Part shown: in pieces, positions 31,965 to 42,159 of the stretch
Position numbering within the stretch: the first letter of the stretch is position 1
Layout: the number at the start of each line of letters is the position of its first letter
DNA from: JBBQVS01 sp038211295
GTDB taxonomy: Bacteria; Chloroflexota; Ktedonobacteria; Ktedonobacterales; Ktedonobacteraceae
NCBI GenBank assembly: GCA_038211295.1
Contig: JBBQVS010000001.1
Location: 62,001-126,000, forward strand
Direction: 5' to 3'
DNA: 64,000 nucleotides
Position numbers and translations under genes: made by a program
Notes under the pieces: generated by a model
Database searches by the model: none
What the model saw: only the letters and a program-made list of their open reading frames with translations
Told to the model about the DNA's origin: nothing

Positions 31965-33968
31965 ATGATTTCGATGACACTGGTATGGTTATTCATCATT
32001 TTTGTGGTTTGCGCGGCGACAAGCCTTGCCTTTTGTGGTGCTGCGGGAAGACTGTTTCCCAAGTTTCGCAGTGGCGAGCATAAGCCTGGTGTACATCGCA
32101 CAGACGCCCCCATTGGTAAACAAGAGATTCGGTCAATCGAGCTTCCTCTTGTTGGCGGCCCCGCGTTCACGCTGGCAATGGTTCTTGTTGGTATAGGAGC
32201 AGGGTATCTGCTTGGCTTCAAGCAAGATCAATGGACTCTCCTCTTCATTGGTCTGGGCGCGACGGTTGGTTTTATGCTGGTCGGCTTTGTTGACGATTGG
32301 AATAAAGTCTATAGTCAAGAAGGACTCTCAGAACGCACCAAATTCGCCGGCGTGTTTCTCGTCTCGGTTACGGCAGCCGCATTATATTTTTTCCTGCTCG
32401 CCAACGGCAGAGAGTCGTACAGCCCCTATAAAGACCTCCCACTGTTGGGTACGCTCGTGTGTGCAAAACAACCTGTGAACCTTGATAACCCATGTCCAGT
32501 TGAGATGGGTCATATAGCATATTTTGGCTGGCTCATCTTCTTTATGTTCTGGACAGGCTGTATCGGAAGCATCACCTCGCTCTCAGTTGATTTCAGCGAT
32601 GGTCTCGATGGTCTGGCAGGCGGCCTCGTCTTTAGCGCAGCACTTTCGTTTGGCATTATTGTGACTGGTATTATTAATCCACAGCATTCAGGGGGCATTG
32701 TGCTAGAGGTACTGGCACTGCTCTGCGCCGCAGGAGTTCTGGGTTATCTCCCCTGGAACTGGCCTTCATCGTGGGCGGCACGCCGCAAGGGAACCGCCAA
32801 GCGTCGTTCATCTATTATTATGGGCGATAGCGGAGCACTAGCACTTGGGGGTATTCTAGCGATGGTCGCCGTTTTCTCGCGCCAAGAACTGAACATTCTT
32901 ATCGTGGGGGGCGCGTTCGTGCTCGAAGGTCTTTCCGCACTGGTGCAGTCTCGCTTGATGACTCGTTTCTTTCGCAAGCATCTTAAAGTTCTACGCTTTG
33001 CCAATACGTCCACATTTGTACATCACACCGAGTTTCCTTTGCCATTTCTCGCAACTCCGCTTCACTGTCATTTTGACCTGCTGGGGTGGGATCGTCGCCG
33101 CCTGGTCTACGGTGCCTGGGCGTTGGGTGCGTGCTTTGCGCTGTTGGGCGTTATGGCAGGTCTGGCTCCATTATCCTGGGAACGCTATCTGGGACGCGTG
33201 CTCGCGCTCATTCTTGCATGGGGCATATGGTCGAGTGGGTCATGGTCAAAACGCTACTTCGTTGGCGCACATCCAGCAGAACGCACACGCCGCCGCCGAC
33301 TCGCACTTTACTATGGCTATCCTTATACCATCATGGGCATCAACTTGTTCTATCTAGTCGAGGTCATTGAAGCGAGCGAAGATGTCATTGAGACGCCAGC
33401 AGAGGCAGAGGCACTCTGGCAACGCATGAACATCTATGACGCGCGTTCAATGCTGGGCCTCTATTGCTATCGCGCCGGCTACTTCCCTGCGGCCCACGCG
33501 CAATGGACGCGTATTCCAAAAGTGAACCGTGCGCTCCGTCCTGAAATCTCGCGTCTACTGGAGGAAGTAGATACAAGTATCGCGATGGAGACGCAGGAGA
33601 CGCAACCAATGCGGCGCATTACACGGGAAGAAATACTCGTTGGCAACCTTCCACCCGCCGATCTCCCCAATCCACATGAACCAGTTCGCAATGAAGAGAA
33701 GATCGATGACCGTGCCGGCACCTGGACACCTCAACAACCTCGCACACTTACGCGCGACCTGCACAACGATGCTGATGAAGAGCGGCAGGTTACATCACCA
33801 TTAAATGGCGAGAAACCAAACACTTCCTCGTCTCAAAATGGGAGAAGTGCCACGCTTGGGTATATCGCCGAACCAGAGCTGCCTGGCTCATCATCAATTA
33901 CGGCAGCGGTGACAATGGCTCGTCAAGGGTGGTTCGCTCGTCTCTTCCATTTTTCTTCTAGGCGATAA
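31965..33968 (+). CDS. mraY: MraY-type phospho-MurNAc-pentapeptide transferase with long C-terminal extension
   Basis: About 667 aa. The first ~430 residues are the polytopic MraY/WecA-family core: VGFVDDWNKV, SVDFSDGLDGLAGGL and IIMGDSGALALGG carry the catalytic Asp residues. The MraY HHHxE signature is altered to LHCHFD near residue 370. Usual MraY is 320-360 aa. Here an extra membrane segment (~410-430) and a ~230-residue cytosolic tail follow, with TPR-like helices (about 480-540) and a polar Pro/Glu/Thr-rich stretch. The ATG at 31965 has GGGGGAA 4 nt upstream. Adjacency to murE supports peptidoglycan lipid I synthesis. WecA-like specificity cannot be excluded. Confidence 0.85.
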   Translation: MISMTLVWLFIIFVVCAATSLAFCGAAGRLFPKFRSGEHKPGVHRTDAPIGKQEIRSIELPLVGGPAFTLAMVLVGIGAGYLLGFKQDQWTLLFIGLGATVGFMLVGFVDDWNKVYSQEGLSERTKFAGVFLVSVTAAALYFFLLANGRESYSPYKDLPLLGTLVCAKQPVNLDNPCPVEMGHIAYFGWLIFFMFWTGCIGSITSLSVDFSDGLDGLAGGLVFSAALSFGIIVTGIINPQHSGGIVLEVLALLCAAGVLGYLPWNWPSSWAARRKGTAKRRSSIIMGDSGALALGGILAMVAVFSRQELNILIVGGAFVLEGLSALVQSRLMTRFFRKHLKVLRFANTSTFVHHTEFPLPFLATPLHCHFDLLGWDRRRLVYGAWALGACFALLGVMAGLAPLSWERYLGRVLALILAWGIWSSGSWSKRYFVGAHPAERTRRRRLALYYGYPYTIMGINLFYLVEVIEASEDVIETPAEAEALWQRMNIYDARSMLGLYCYRAGYFPAAHAQWTRIPKVNRALRPEISRLLEEVDTSIAMETQETQPMRRITREEILVGNLPPADLPNPHEPVRNEEKIDDRAGTWTPQQPRTLTRDLHNDADEERQVTSPLNGEKPNTSSSQNGRSATLGYIAEPELPGSSSITAAVTMARQGWFARLFHFSSRR

Positions 33969-34003
33969 AAACACGATAGGACGCCCAACGGTACAGTTCT
34001 ATG

Positions 34004-37000
34004 CTAGCACCCCAGACCATAACGTTTGCAGAAGACGATATACTCGTCTTCTAGCCCGTGCTCTTTGACTATATTTGTAACCTGTACCTGTAGGTCATGG
34101 CGCGACGGGTGGCCCAGGCGTATGTCAATTGCAAGGGCGTGAACCCAGTAGCCGAGCGCATCCTGAAACTGCCCTTGTGCTTGAGCAAGCAGTCCCTGCC
34201 GACGCAAAACAGCACGTTGCTCTACGGGTGTGTCAAGTTCATTCGCAAGCGTAAATGCCTGTAGATACCACTGTTCTGCATTCTTAAACTCGTGTAGGGC
34301 ACGCGCAACATCGCCCAAGCCACGCAGGGCGCGTCCATGTATGTGTCGCGCCCCCTGTTCTTGTGCGATAACCTGCGCTTCCTCATACCGCTCTTTCGCC
34401 TCAAGATAGTTTGCTTCATCAAAAGAGAGCGCACCCAATGCGTTTAATACACGAGCGCGATCCACACTGTTGCCCAGTGCCGTAAAAATCGTCCTGGCCT
34501 GCGTATAGTACACAAGTGCTTTTTCTCGATCCTGACGATCCCGCATAATATCGCCCATCGCACGCATCGCCCATGCTTCCCCACGTCGGATACCATGCTC
34601 ACGGAAGATGGTTACAGCCTCGGTGCAGACTTTTGTTGCTTCGTCTAGCTTACCTTGCTGAGCAGCTATGACGCTTTTGTCAGCAAGCACCCATGCTTGA
34701 CTTGGCTGTAATCCCAGTTCGCGGAAAATATGCAATGCTTCATCATAATCGTTTACTGCTTCTGTGTACTTGCCAAGTGCCTCATAAACAGTTCCCCGAC
34801 CACGCAATACAGAGGCGGTGCCTTCTTTATTACGAAGCGTAGTGAAGCGGGCCAACGCTAGCTCAAAATGCCCTAGCGCATCATAATACGCCGCGTATCC
34901 ACGACTCACTTCGCCAAGCACCATTTGCATCCATCCTTCACCCTTGGCATCACCCACCTCTCGAAAAAGCATGAGAGCCTCTTGTGCCAAATTATTTGCC
35001 TGCTGCAAATCCCCCTCTTCACGACACAGCATCGCCAGTTCATATAATGCCCAGCCGGCCTCGTCGCGCGTTTGCTGCTCTTTATGGAACTCTAAGCTAC
35101 TCCGCAGACATCCTTCCGCTTCGGCATAGTGACCCAGTTGCCGTAAAATAGCACCGAGGCAACACTGAATCTGCCCCTCGCCCTTTTTATCGCCAAGCCG
35201 CGACGCATAAACACTGGCGCGGCGCAACATAACAAGCAATTCCTGTGCATGACCACGCCCACCAAGCGCCCACGACGCTTGTACCGCGATCTGCACCGCC
35301 TCCTGTAAATCACACTGCTCGCCCGCGCTCTCTAAATGCTCAACCGCCGCAACCCATTCTTCAGGACTCGGCTGCGGTAAATTGTAGTAGTACGCCGCGA
35401 CCAACCGATGGACGCGGCGTCGCTCCTCCAATGGCAGGTGTGTTACCGCAAAGTAGCGAACCTGCGGATGAATCGTATACACTCGCCCATCAAACTGAAT
35501 GAATGAGGCTCGCACTAATTCATCGCGGGCCGCTCGCCAGTTGATTGCGAGTTCCCAAGGCAGCACCACCTCTGTCGCAGCATTAGACTGGTGCTGCACA
35601 TCTTGCTGATGTATGAGACGCATAGCTTCTTCGGTACTAGCCGAGGTTTCAGGTGCAACAAGCATCACGATCTGCTCACGACTGAAGGGCAACTTGAAGG
35701 CAGAAAGATACGCCAGTAGCAATCGCGCCACGAGCGAAAGGCGACGATATGAGACATCAAGCACCGCGAGAATACCTGCTAGAGGCGTGTTTCGCAGTTC
35801 GTCGCGGATCTCTTCCAGTGAGCGCGTTGCGGCCTCTGGCGCGAACACCTTCCCGTCAATAGAGCGCGTTGCTCCGAAGATAAGTTCCGCGCCCAATGGA
35901 TATCCGTCAAGCAGCGTACAAATCTCTTGTAGAATCGCCTGCTGTCGCGGATCGTCCAAGTGAATATGCTGGTCGAGACCGTTGGACGCCGCGAGATCAA
36001 CGAACAGCTTTAAGAGATCAGCGTCTCTCATTTTTCCTACATGGTATTCATACCAGCGACAATGAGTTCCATTTACCACCATCATCGCTTCTGGACTGAC
36101 GCGCGAGGTTACGAGCACAACAACCTCGGTTGGGAAAGAGCTAAGGAAGTGAAGCCATTGCTCTAGTTCAGTGGAGTCTTTTACCTCGTCAAAACGGTCT
36201 AATAGGAAAAGACTGGGTAGTTCGCGGCTCGCGAGCGAGCGCAAAGTAGTAAGTACAAGGCGAGCACGATGCATCAGATCAGCTGTAGGGCCTGACTTCA
36301 ATGGTACATGCAGATAATATAATATTTCAATAAGGGCGTCACCAAAGGATTTGCCGCCTTGTAACGAGATACCAACAATACCACCGGGAAACTTCTCGCG
36401 GTTCTGAAAGACAGCTTCGCAGGCAAGCGCACTTTTGCCGATACCTGCGGAACCAATTAGCGCGATGTGATGTGTAACAGAACGAATTTTTTGCTGCGTT
36501 CTCACCTCTCGCTCATCTTGCGTCGCTAGAGCAAGTAGCTCTCCAAGCTCGCGTAGTTCTTGCTCACGACCAACATAGGAGGTCGGGCTATCCAGATGCT
36601 GTAACGGATGATCGCGCTCTTCTACCGTGTCACGCTCATCATTCACAAGCAGCGCGACAGGTCCTTCTTTCCCCTCAACAACATGTCGATACAAAACGGG
36701 AATGAACCAGCTTTTTTGATACGTTGGAAGCAGAGCCTGACGAGCACGCGATAAGGCTTCTTCAAGCGTGCGTCCGTCCGCGAGAGCCTCGTAAAAATGA
36801 TAGATGAACGTCGGGCTACTCTCATCTTGTAACGAGAAAGGCATAGCGACAACGGCAGGAACTTGTGCCATCACAAGCGCGGTTGCCAGCGTCGCATCAA
36901 CGGCGGTGCGTTGGTGTCGTTGTGTCTGCACATCTGAAACCGTCGCGGTCTCACATGCCGAAAATACCGCGAGGCGTACATCGCTGCTGAGGAACAGGTC

Positions 37001-37903
37001 ACACAGCGATTGTGTATCAATATACCGGTTACAGCCGGTCTCATGACAAAAACAGAGGTATGTTTGTGGCTTGACGCGGCTCAACGACGCATCACATTCC
37101 TCACACTTACGGGCAGATGGTTCATTGAGCTTTTCACAGCCATTTTTTGTGCAGAGTCGTCCATATGCTCCATGTCCATCGAAATGCACGACGTAGCAGG
37201 GCGTAACCACCTCGTCCCCGTCCAGTAAACCACCACCACGCGCTGATTTGAGATAGCGCACCAGTTCATCAAAAGTCGCTGGTTCTAGCCGATCAATGGA
37301 AATCTGTCCGCTATCAAGCAGTGTGGAAAGCCCATTTTGTAGGGCCTGAAAACTGTGTTCCGTCTCAAGTGAAGCGCAGTCTGTGGGAGAAGAACCAATA
37401 TAGAGTACGCGCAGAGGGAGATGTACAGGAAGTTCGCAACCAAGCGGCATGTCGGGTCGCACTAACGCTCTGGAAAGAGTAAAGATACCCGAAGCCAGCA
37501 GAAAGTGATCGCCATTGTGCAGAAGCTCCCAGGGGTAGCGCACAAATTCATTACACTCAGACTCAAAGCAGAAGGTCAATGCAACGGTTCCGCGTCGTCG
37601 GAGCGTGCGCTGAATGACACTACGCAGAACAGCCTGCACAGACTGCTCTACAACCTCGTGATGCCCACCCTCTGAATTTTCATTTCCACACAGGGCAGAA
37701 AAAAGGTGTTTCCCAATAGTGCGGAGTTCCTGATCGCCGCTCTGTAGTTTGTTGAGTTTTTTCTGGAGTGCGTTTACCTGAGTGCTGGTATACGGCGGGT
37801 CAAAGCTCCCAATAACGGTGCGCCCCGACCAGCTTTCTTTGACGACGACTTCATATGTATTTTCTTTATGCTTCCGAAAGAGAAGAGTAAGTGTTTCTCC
37901 CAT
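34004..37903 (-). CDS. CHAT protease - STAND ATPase - TPR signalling protein
   Basis: 1299 aa, cytosolic. A CHAT caspase-like domain (about 80-410) has catalytic His244 (HFDGHG) and Cys317 (SACET). Between them lies an insert with Cys251/256/267/270 and further Cys284/286/291, resembling zinc ribbons. A STAND NTPase (NB-ARC/NACHT-like) follows with Walker A GSAGIGKS (484-491) and Walker B LFLLDRFDE (565-573), then a winged-helix-like region. From about residue 880 to the end there are roughly ten TPR repeats. The layout is that of bacterial NLR-like sensors, where ligand binding by repeats triggers ATP-driven protease activation, as known for some antiphage proteins. No partner gene adjoins. 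Function is inferred. Confidence 0.88.
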   Translation of the reverse strand: MGETLTLLFRKHKENTYEVVVKESWSGRTVIGSFDPPYTSTQVNALQKKLNKLQSGDQELRTIGKHLFSALCGNENSEGGHHEVVEQSVQAVLRSVIQRTLRRRGTVALTFCFESECNEFVRYPWELLHNGDHFLLASGIFTLSRALVRPDMPLGCELPVHLPLRVLYIGSSPTDCASLETEHSFQALQNGLSTLLDSGQISIDRLEPATFDELVRYLKSARGGGLLDGDEVVTPCYVVHFDGHGAYGRLCTKNGCEKLNEPSARKCEECDASLSRVKPQTYLCFCHETGCNRYIDTQSLCDLFLSSDVRLAVFSACETATVSDVQTQRHQRTAVDATLATALVMAQVPAVVAMPFSLQDESSPTFIYHFYEALADGRTLEEALSRARQALLPTYQKSWFIPVLYRHVVEGKEGPVALLVNDERDTVEERDHPLQHLDSPTSYVGREQELRELGELLALATQDEREVRTQQKIRSVTHHIALIGSAGIGKSALACEAVFQNREKFPGGIVGISLQGGKSFGDALIEILYYLHVPLKSGPTADLMHRARLVLTTLRSLASRELPSLFLLDRFDEVKDSTELEQWLHFLSSFPTEVVVLVTSRVSPEAMMVVNGTHCRWYEYHVGKMRDADLLKLFVDLAASNGLDQHIHLDDPRQQAILQEICTLLDGYPLGAELIFGATRSIDGKVFAPEAATRSLEEIRDELRNTPLAGILAVLDVSYRRLSLVARLLLAYLSAFKLPFSREQIVMLVAPETSASTEEAMRLIHQQDVQHQSNAATEVVLPWELAINWRAARDELVRASFIQFDGRVYTIHPQVRYFAVTHLPLEERRRVHRLVAAYYYNLPQPSPEEWVAAVEHLESAGEQCDLQEAVQIAVQASWALGGRGHAQELLVMLRRASVYASRLGDKKGEGQIQCCLGAILRQLGHYAEAEGCLRSSLEFHKEQQTRDEAGWALYELAMLCREEGDLQQANNLAQEALMLFREVGDAKGEGWMQMVLGEVSRGYAAYYDALGHFELALARFTTLRNKEGTASVLRGRGTVYEALGKYTEAVNDYDEALHIFRELGLQPSQAWVLADKSVIAAQQGKLDEATKVCTEAVTIFREHGIRRGEAWAMRAMGDIMRDRQDREKALVYYTQARTIFTALGNSVDRARVLNALGALSFDEANYLEAKERYEEAQVIAQEQGARHIHGRALRGLGDVARALHEFKNAEQWYLQAFTLANELDTPVEQRAVLRRQGLLAQAQGQFQDALGYWVHALAIDIRLGHPSRHDLQVQVTNIVKEHGLEDEYIVFCKRYGLGC

Positions 37904-38033
37904 ATTTCTAGTAAAACCTGCATTCTACGATATAAGTACCACTACCGATTAGACTAGCAAAACATAGCACCACTCTCACAGTATATCATACTTCTTGTGT
38001 TGCGCGTTGCCCCTCCATTACGCTTCTGTGTGG

Positions 38034-39341
38034 TTACTCGCCCCAGAGTAACTCAACACGACCAAAACGCACCACATCACCAATCTGTACGCCTGCCGCT
38101 TCCAGCTCCTTCGTCACACCCATCTTTTCGAGTGTAAGCTGTAAACGATCCATGCCTTCCTCATTCTCAAGTTTAGTCATGCTGACCGCACGCTCAACCC
38201 GTTTGCCACGCACAATGTAGACGCCTTTTTCTTTAGTGACAACGAATGCATCGTCTGGTTGCGGACGTAACACAGGGCCAGCCATATCCGCGACAGCTTG
38301 CGCGACAACTTGTGCTTCCTCTTCTTGCTGTATCTCAGCAAGCCGTTTTGAGGTAAATTGCATAAGCTCCTCGGTGCCTTGATGTGCGGCAGCAGAGATA
38401 GCAAAGACGGGATATCCTGCGGCTTCAGCTTTTGCTTTGAGTGCTGACCAGTGCTCTTGTGCTTCTGGCAAATCCATTTTGTTCAAGACAACAACCTGTG
38501 GACGTGTAGAAAGCCGCTCGTCGTACTCGTGTAACTCGCGGTTAATCGCTACAAAATCATCCCAGGGGTCGCGGTCTTCACCTGACGCGCCATCCAGAAT
38601 ATGCAACAACAGACGGGTGCGCTGAATATGGCGTAAAAACTCATGGCCCAGCCCGACGCCCTGGGCCGCACCCTCAATGAGACCAGGAATATCGGCAAGC
38701 ACAAACCCGTAACCATCGCCGTATTGTGGTTGCCCTACTTCGACCACCCCAAGGTTTGGGGAGAGCGTGGTAAATGGATAATCGGCTATTTTGGGACGCG
38801 CGGCGGTCACAACCGAGAGCAAGGTTGACTTACCAGCATTTGGATAACCGACAAGCCCAACATCAGCAATCAGACGCAGCTCAAGCGTAATCCAACGTTC
38901 CTGCCCCGGTTCTCCCTTCTGAGCTTCTTTTGGTGCTTGGTTTGTGGAGGTCACAAAGTGCGTATTGCCCAGTCCACCGCGTCCGCCGCGTGCAATCATG
39001 GCACGCTGTCCATCTTCGATCAGGTCCGCGATTGTCTCTTGTGAGTCCGCGTCACGAATGATTGTTCCACATGGCACGAGCAGGACAACCTCTTCGCCTT
39101 TAGCTCCGTGCATTTTTTGCTTCATACCGCCTTCACCCGAATCGGCTTTGAAGCTGTGACGGTAGCGATAATCTATAAGCGTATTCATATTGTGTGTGGC
39201 TTCAAAGTAAACACTTCCACCGCGTCCACCGTCGCCGCCATCCGGCCCTCCATAGGGCGCGAACTTCTCATGGCGAAAATGCGAGGAGCCATCGCCCCCA
39301 TCGCCTGCTTTTATGTGAATTTTCGTATGATCGTAGAGCAT
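38034..39341 (-). CDS. obgE: GTPase ObgE/CgtA
   Basis: 435-aa ribosome-associated GTPase for 50S assembly and stress signalling. The glycine-rich Obg fold fills residues 1-158 (GDGGDGSSHFRHEK, GGPDGGDGGRGGS). The G domain has GYPNAGKST (G1, ~165), DIPGLIEG (G3) and NKMD (G4). A C-terminal OCT domain follows (about 350-430: FVVTKEKGVYIVRGKRVERAV), as in Gram-positive Obg proteins. It stands as a single gene upstream of the CHAT protein on the same strand, with a 130-nt gap. Confidence 0.96.
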   Translation of the reverse strand: MLYDHTKIHIKAGDGGDGSSHFRHEKFAPYGGPDGGDGGRGGSVYFEATHNMNTLIDYRYRHSFKADSGEGGMKQKMHGAKGEEVVLLVPCGTIIRDADSQETIADLIEDGQRAMIARGGRGGLGNTHFVTSTNQAPKEAQKGEPGQERWITLELRLIADVGLVGYPNAGKSTLLSVVTAARPKIADYPFTTLSPNLGVVEVGQPQYGDGYGFVLADIPGLIEGAAQGVGLGHEFLRHIQRTRLLLHILDGASGEDRDPWDDFVAINRELHEYDERLSTRPQVVVLNKMDLPEAQEHWSALKAKAEAAGYPVFAISAAAHQGTEELMQFTSKRLAEIQQEEEAQVVAQAVADMAGPVLRPQPDDAFVVTKEKGVYIVRGKRVERAVSMTKLENEEGMDRLQLTLEKMGVTKELEAAGVQIGDVVRFGRVELLWGE

Positions 39342-39444
39342 AATGTGTCCTTAGCGTTACACGCGCAAAAATCGGCTTGGAATATTTTTCTGTAGCGTGA
39401 GACAGTATATCATATTGCGCGGCAGAGTGCTATCAAAAGAAGAC

Positions 39445-39493
39445 AAAAAAGAGTGAGGGCCGCGCGACAAACTGTGTACGGCCTCACTCTTTT
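39445..39493 (-). terminator. Rho-independent terminator of dps
   Basis: GAGTGAGG(G)CCG ... CGGCCTCACTC stem of 11 bp with one bulged base, with a T-run (TTTTTT) on the minus strand, 12-60 nt after the dps stop. Confidence 0.85.
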
Positions 39494-39505
39494 CGGAGAA
39501 AGAAA

Positions 39506-40117
39506 TTACGCTTTCGCGGTTCCCTGTGCATTATCTACGATTGGTGTGTTAACGAGATGCTGTGAAACAAACCATACCTGTAACTCATGCATTGGCAACA
39601 CTTTTGAAGAAAGCAGGTCGTTGGTTGTGTAGTCTTTGTTCTCATCACTCTGCTCTATACCAGCACGTACCGTCTTGATAACGGTTGCGTGCGCGTTGAC
39701 CGTGCGAGCAAGCATTGCGGGAATGTCTTCTTGACCTGTGGGGGGATGCTCGATCTTGGTCATCTCGGCGACCTCGAACGGCATACCAGTGGTGACGCCA
39801 CCAAGCGTCTGAATACGCTCAGCAATCGCGTCTACTGTCTCCAAAACCTCGTCGGCGTGCTTGTCGAGCAGCAAGTGAAGTTGGTAAAATGTGGGGCCTG
39901 TGACTTGCCAGTGATGCTTTTTGTAGAGATTGTACAACGTGATTGAGTCTGCAAGAATCTGGTTCAACATGCCAACGTTCTGCTTGAGCGTATCTTCTGA
40001 CATGCCCAGCGGAACTGTATGAATGGTGCCGTAACGCTGAAGTTCATACGATTTTGGATGATAATTCGGTTGCGCTACATTCTGCGTTCCGTTAGGTGTT
40101 TTATTGCTCGTTGTCAT
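39506..40117 (-). CDS. dps: Dps-family DNA protection / mini-ferritin protein
   Basis: 203-aa ferritin-like dodecamer subunit that oxidises and stores iron and protects DNA in stress. The inter-subunit ferroxidase ligands are visible in KKHHWQVTGPTFYQLHLLLDKHADEVLETVD (His, Asp and Glu of the H-x(11-15)-D-x3-E pattern). The N-terminal tail of about 30 residues is Asn/Gln/Pro-rich and could aid DNA binding. AAGGAGAA precedes the ATG, and a rho-independent hairpin follows the stop. The upstream 319-bp gap contains a perfect hairpin, a possible regulatory site. Confidence 0.93.
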   Translation of the reverse strand: MTTSNKTPNGTQNVAQPNYHPKSYELQRYGTIHTVPLGMSEDTLKQNVGMLNQILADSITLYNLYKKHHWQVTGPTFYQLHLLLDKHADEVLETVDAIAERIQTLGGVTTGMPFEVAEMTKIEHPPTGQEDIPAMLARTVNAHATVIKTVRAGIEQSDENKDYTTNDLLSSKVLPMHELQVWFVSQHLVNTPIVDNAQGTAKA

Positions 40118-40436
40118 ATATTTCTCCTTCTGTACTGCTTGCGATCATGTTATACTTAAAAATGTGAGCTACCACCAGCAAGAAAATGGCTAATGAACCT
40201 GCTGTAGTGTAGGGTCGTGTTTTGCACGACCTGCTGATAGTTTTGCTGTACTTCGTTCTCAGGAAGCCGTGAGTATGTACCCCGATCTCACAAGTTTGCA
40301 TACTTTTGATACATTTTACACTCTCCTGAAATCTAATGAAACGTCCTGATGCTAGATTGACACCAGAGATATGCTACTCTCATCTTCACACTGTTAGCTT
40401 ACACGCAAAAAAGCTAAGGAAAGTTTCAAGCAAATT
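40118..40436 (-). promoter_or_regulatory. dps upstream region with perfect hairpin
   Basis: 319-bp gap between the dps start and the end of the upstream kinase gene. A perfect inverted repeat GGTCGTG-TTTTG-CACGACC (40213-40231) lies 96 nt before dps and could be an operator or RNA hairpin. No gene is seen; a short open frame here has no ribosome site. Confidence 0.4.
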
Positions 40437-42095
40437 TCAGGCCGAAGGTGGATTTGTGAACCATACACCACTTCCCTGTGTGTAGTTACGCGAGTTATCG
40501 GGGTTTATAGGATAGTACTGACCAGACATACTTCTATCTGGATTGATTGTACCTGTAAAGAATATTGGTAAAATACCGTTTTCCGGCACGGTAAAGTTTA
40601 TAGTGTTATTCGTAAACACGTTTCCAGTAACGTTTCCACTACCTGACAGGCCCGTAGTGGGATTGATATACAGATAACCGCTTGTTATGGTGCCATTGTT
40701 CTGAACGATGTTACTTAGTTGGATACCCGTGGTTATATTTGGTGTGACAAATGTATTTGTGAGCTGACCATTATACGTTCTTCCCAACACGGGATATCCC
40801 ACAGGTGCCGGTGGAACACCTGTTGTTGGCTTAGATGGTGGTAACGTTGGTCCCGCAGTCGCGGGCGCAGTAGTAGGAGCTATCGTTGCTCTAGTCGTCG
40901 CCGTAGCCACAATCGTTACTGTTGGTTTCGTAGGTGCTGCCGAAGAAGTAGAGAGCGCGGTTGCTTTTGGATGTTGGACACTAGAAGTCGGTATACGCTG
41001 GCTTCTGAAAAGGTTTGCGCCAAAAGCTACTCCTGTAGCGGTTGCGAAAAGGGCAATCAGGGCCAGCACAAGAGGAAATACTCTGCGCCTTCTCGTTCTA
41101 ATGGCTTCTATTGAACGCGAAACCTCAACAAGTGGCACAGCGCGACCAGTCGCGGAGAGCGATTTTTTCGCAACTACCTGCACTTGTGCTTTTGATGCTA
41201 CCGGTACAAATGCGACGCTCGGTTCGGCAATGGGGAGCGCATTCACAGCCTGCCAAAATTCTTCAACAGTCGCGAAACGTTCGTTACTGCTGATCCTTAG
41301 TGCGCGATGAATAGCATCGGCAACGTGGGGCGGTATCTCAGGCGCGAGTTCTGTGACCGACTCAAGCGGGTCAGTGTTTTTACTCGCCATTTGCGTTAGC
41401 CGATAAAGGGCATCAATTGGAATGGTGCCTGTCAGCAGCGTATAAAAGGTCGCGCCAAGCCCATAGATATCGGTTCGCGGACTTGTGCCGCGTGCGTATT
41501 GTTCAGGCGCACCATAGCCTGGCGAACAGCGTCGCACAGCCGTCGTGGTCCCATCTTGCTCGTATTCTTTCGCGATTCCGAAATCGACAAGCACAGCATC
41601 GTCGCCCCCATCTGGCACAATGATGTTCGATGGCTTGATATCCCGATGCACAATTGGCGGTTGCTGCTGATGCAGATATCCGACGGCCTCGATAATTGGA
41701 CGCATAATTTTTACGACATGCGGCAACGAGAAATGTTTCTCGTCCTGCCTCTGACGAAGGATTTCTAAATTAGGCCCGGCTACATAATCCATCAACATGT
41801 AGACACGCGTTTTTGTCTCTGTATTGTCTTCAAAGACGCGGTAGACGCGAGGAAGAGCGGCGTGATCCAGACGCTTGAGAACCTCACACTCAAAAGCAAA
41901 CCGTTCACGCTCTTCTTTATTCGGGTTGATGATTTCCTTTAGCGCAAACTGATTGCCCTTGACGCGTTGGTCTCGCACAAGATACACCGCCCCAAAGCCA
42001 CCCTTGCCCAGCAGGTCCTCCACACGATACCGCTCTTTTACAACGCTGTCTATTGGCAACGTTGTTTGTAGGTCTTGCACCCTTTTACCTCGCAA
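40437..42095 (-). CDS. Membrane Ser/Thr protein kinase with extracytoplasmic domain
   Basis: 552-aa Hanks-type kinase. The catalytic domain (20-290) has GKGGFG (30-35), Lys53, HRDIKPSN with Asp152, and DFG near 171, so it should be active. A single transmembrane helix (about 339-361) follows a cluster of arginines. Outside the cell are an Ala/Thr/Pro-rich stalk (370-425) and a beta-rich domain of about 120 residues ending in a Gly/Asn/Thr-rich tail. The outer domain is not PASTA and is unrecognised. It probably senses an external signal and phosphorylates cytosolic targets. Confidence 0.93.
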   Translation of the reverse strand: MRGKRVQDLQTTLPIDSVVKERYRVEDLLGKGGFGAVYLVRDQRVKGNQFALKEIINPNKEERERFAFECEVLKRLDHAALPRVYRVFEDNTETKTRVYMLMDYVAGPNLEILRQRQDEKHFSLPHVVKIMRPIIEAVGYLHQQQPPIVHRDIKPSNIIVPDGGDDAVLVDFGIAKEYEQDGTTTAVRRCSPGYGAPEQYARGTSPRTDIYGLGATFYTLLTGTIPIDALYRLTQMASKNTDPLESVTELAPEIPPHVADAIHRALRISSNERFATVEEFWQAVNALPIAEPSVAFVPVASKAQVQVVAKKSLSATGRAVPLVEVSRSIEAIRTRRRRVFPLVLALIALFATATGVAFGANLFRSQRIPTSSVQHPKATALSTSSAAPTKPTVTIVATATTRATIAPTTAPATAGPTLPPSKPTTGVPPAPVGYPVLGRTYNGQLTNTFVTPNITTGIQLSNIVQNNGTITSGYLYINPTTGLSGSGNVTGNVFTNNTINFTVPENGILPIFFTGTINPDRSMSGQYYPINPDNSRNYTQGSGVWFTNPPSA

Positions 42096-42159
42096 TGAAA
42101 TTCGTACTCTCGAAGGTTATAGCATAGTACGCAAGCATAACACACTCCGGCACTATTGT

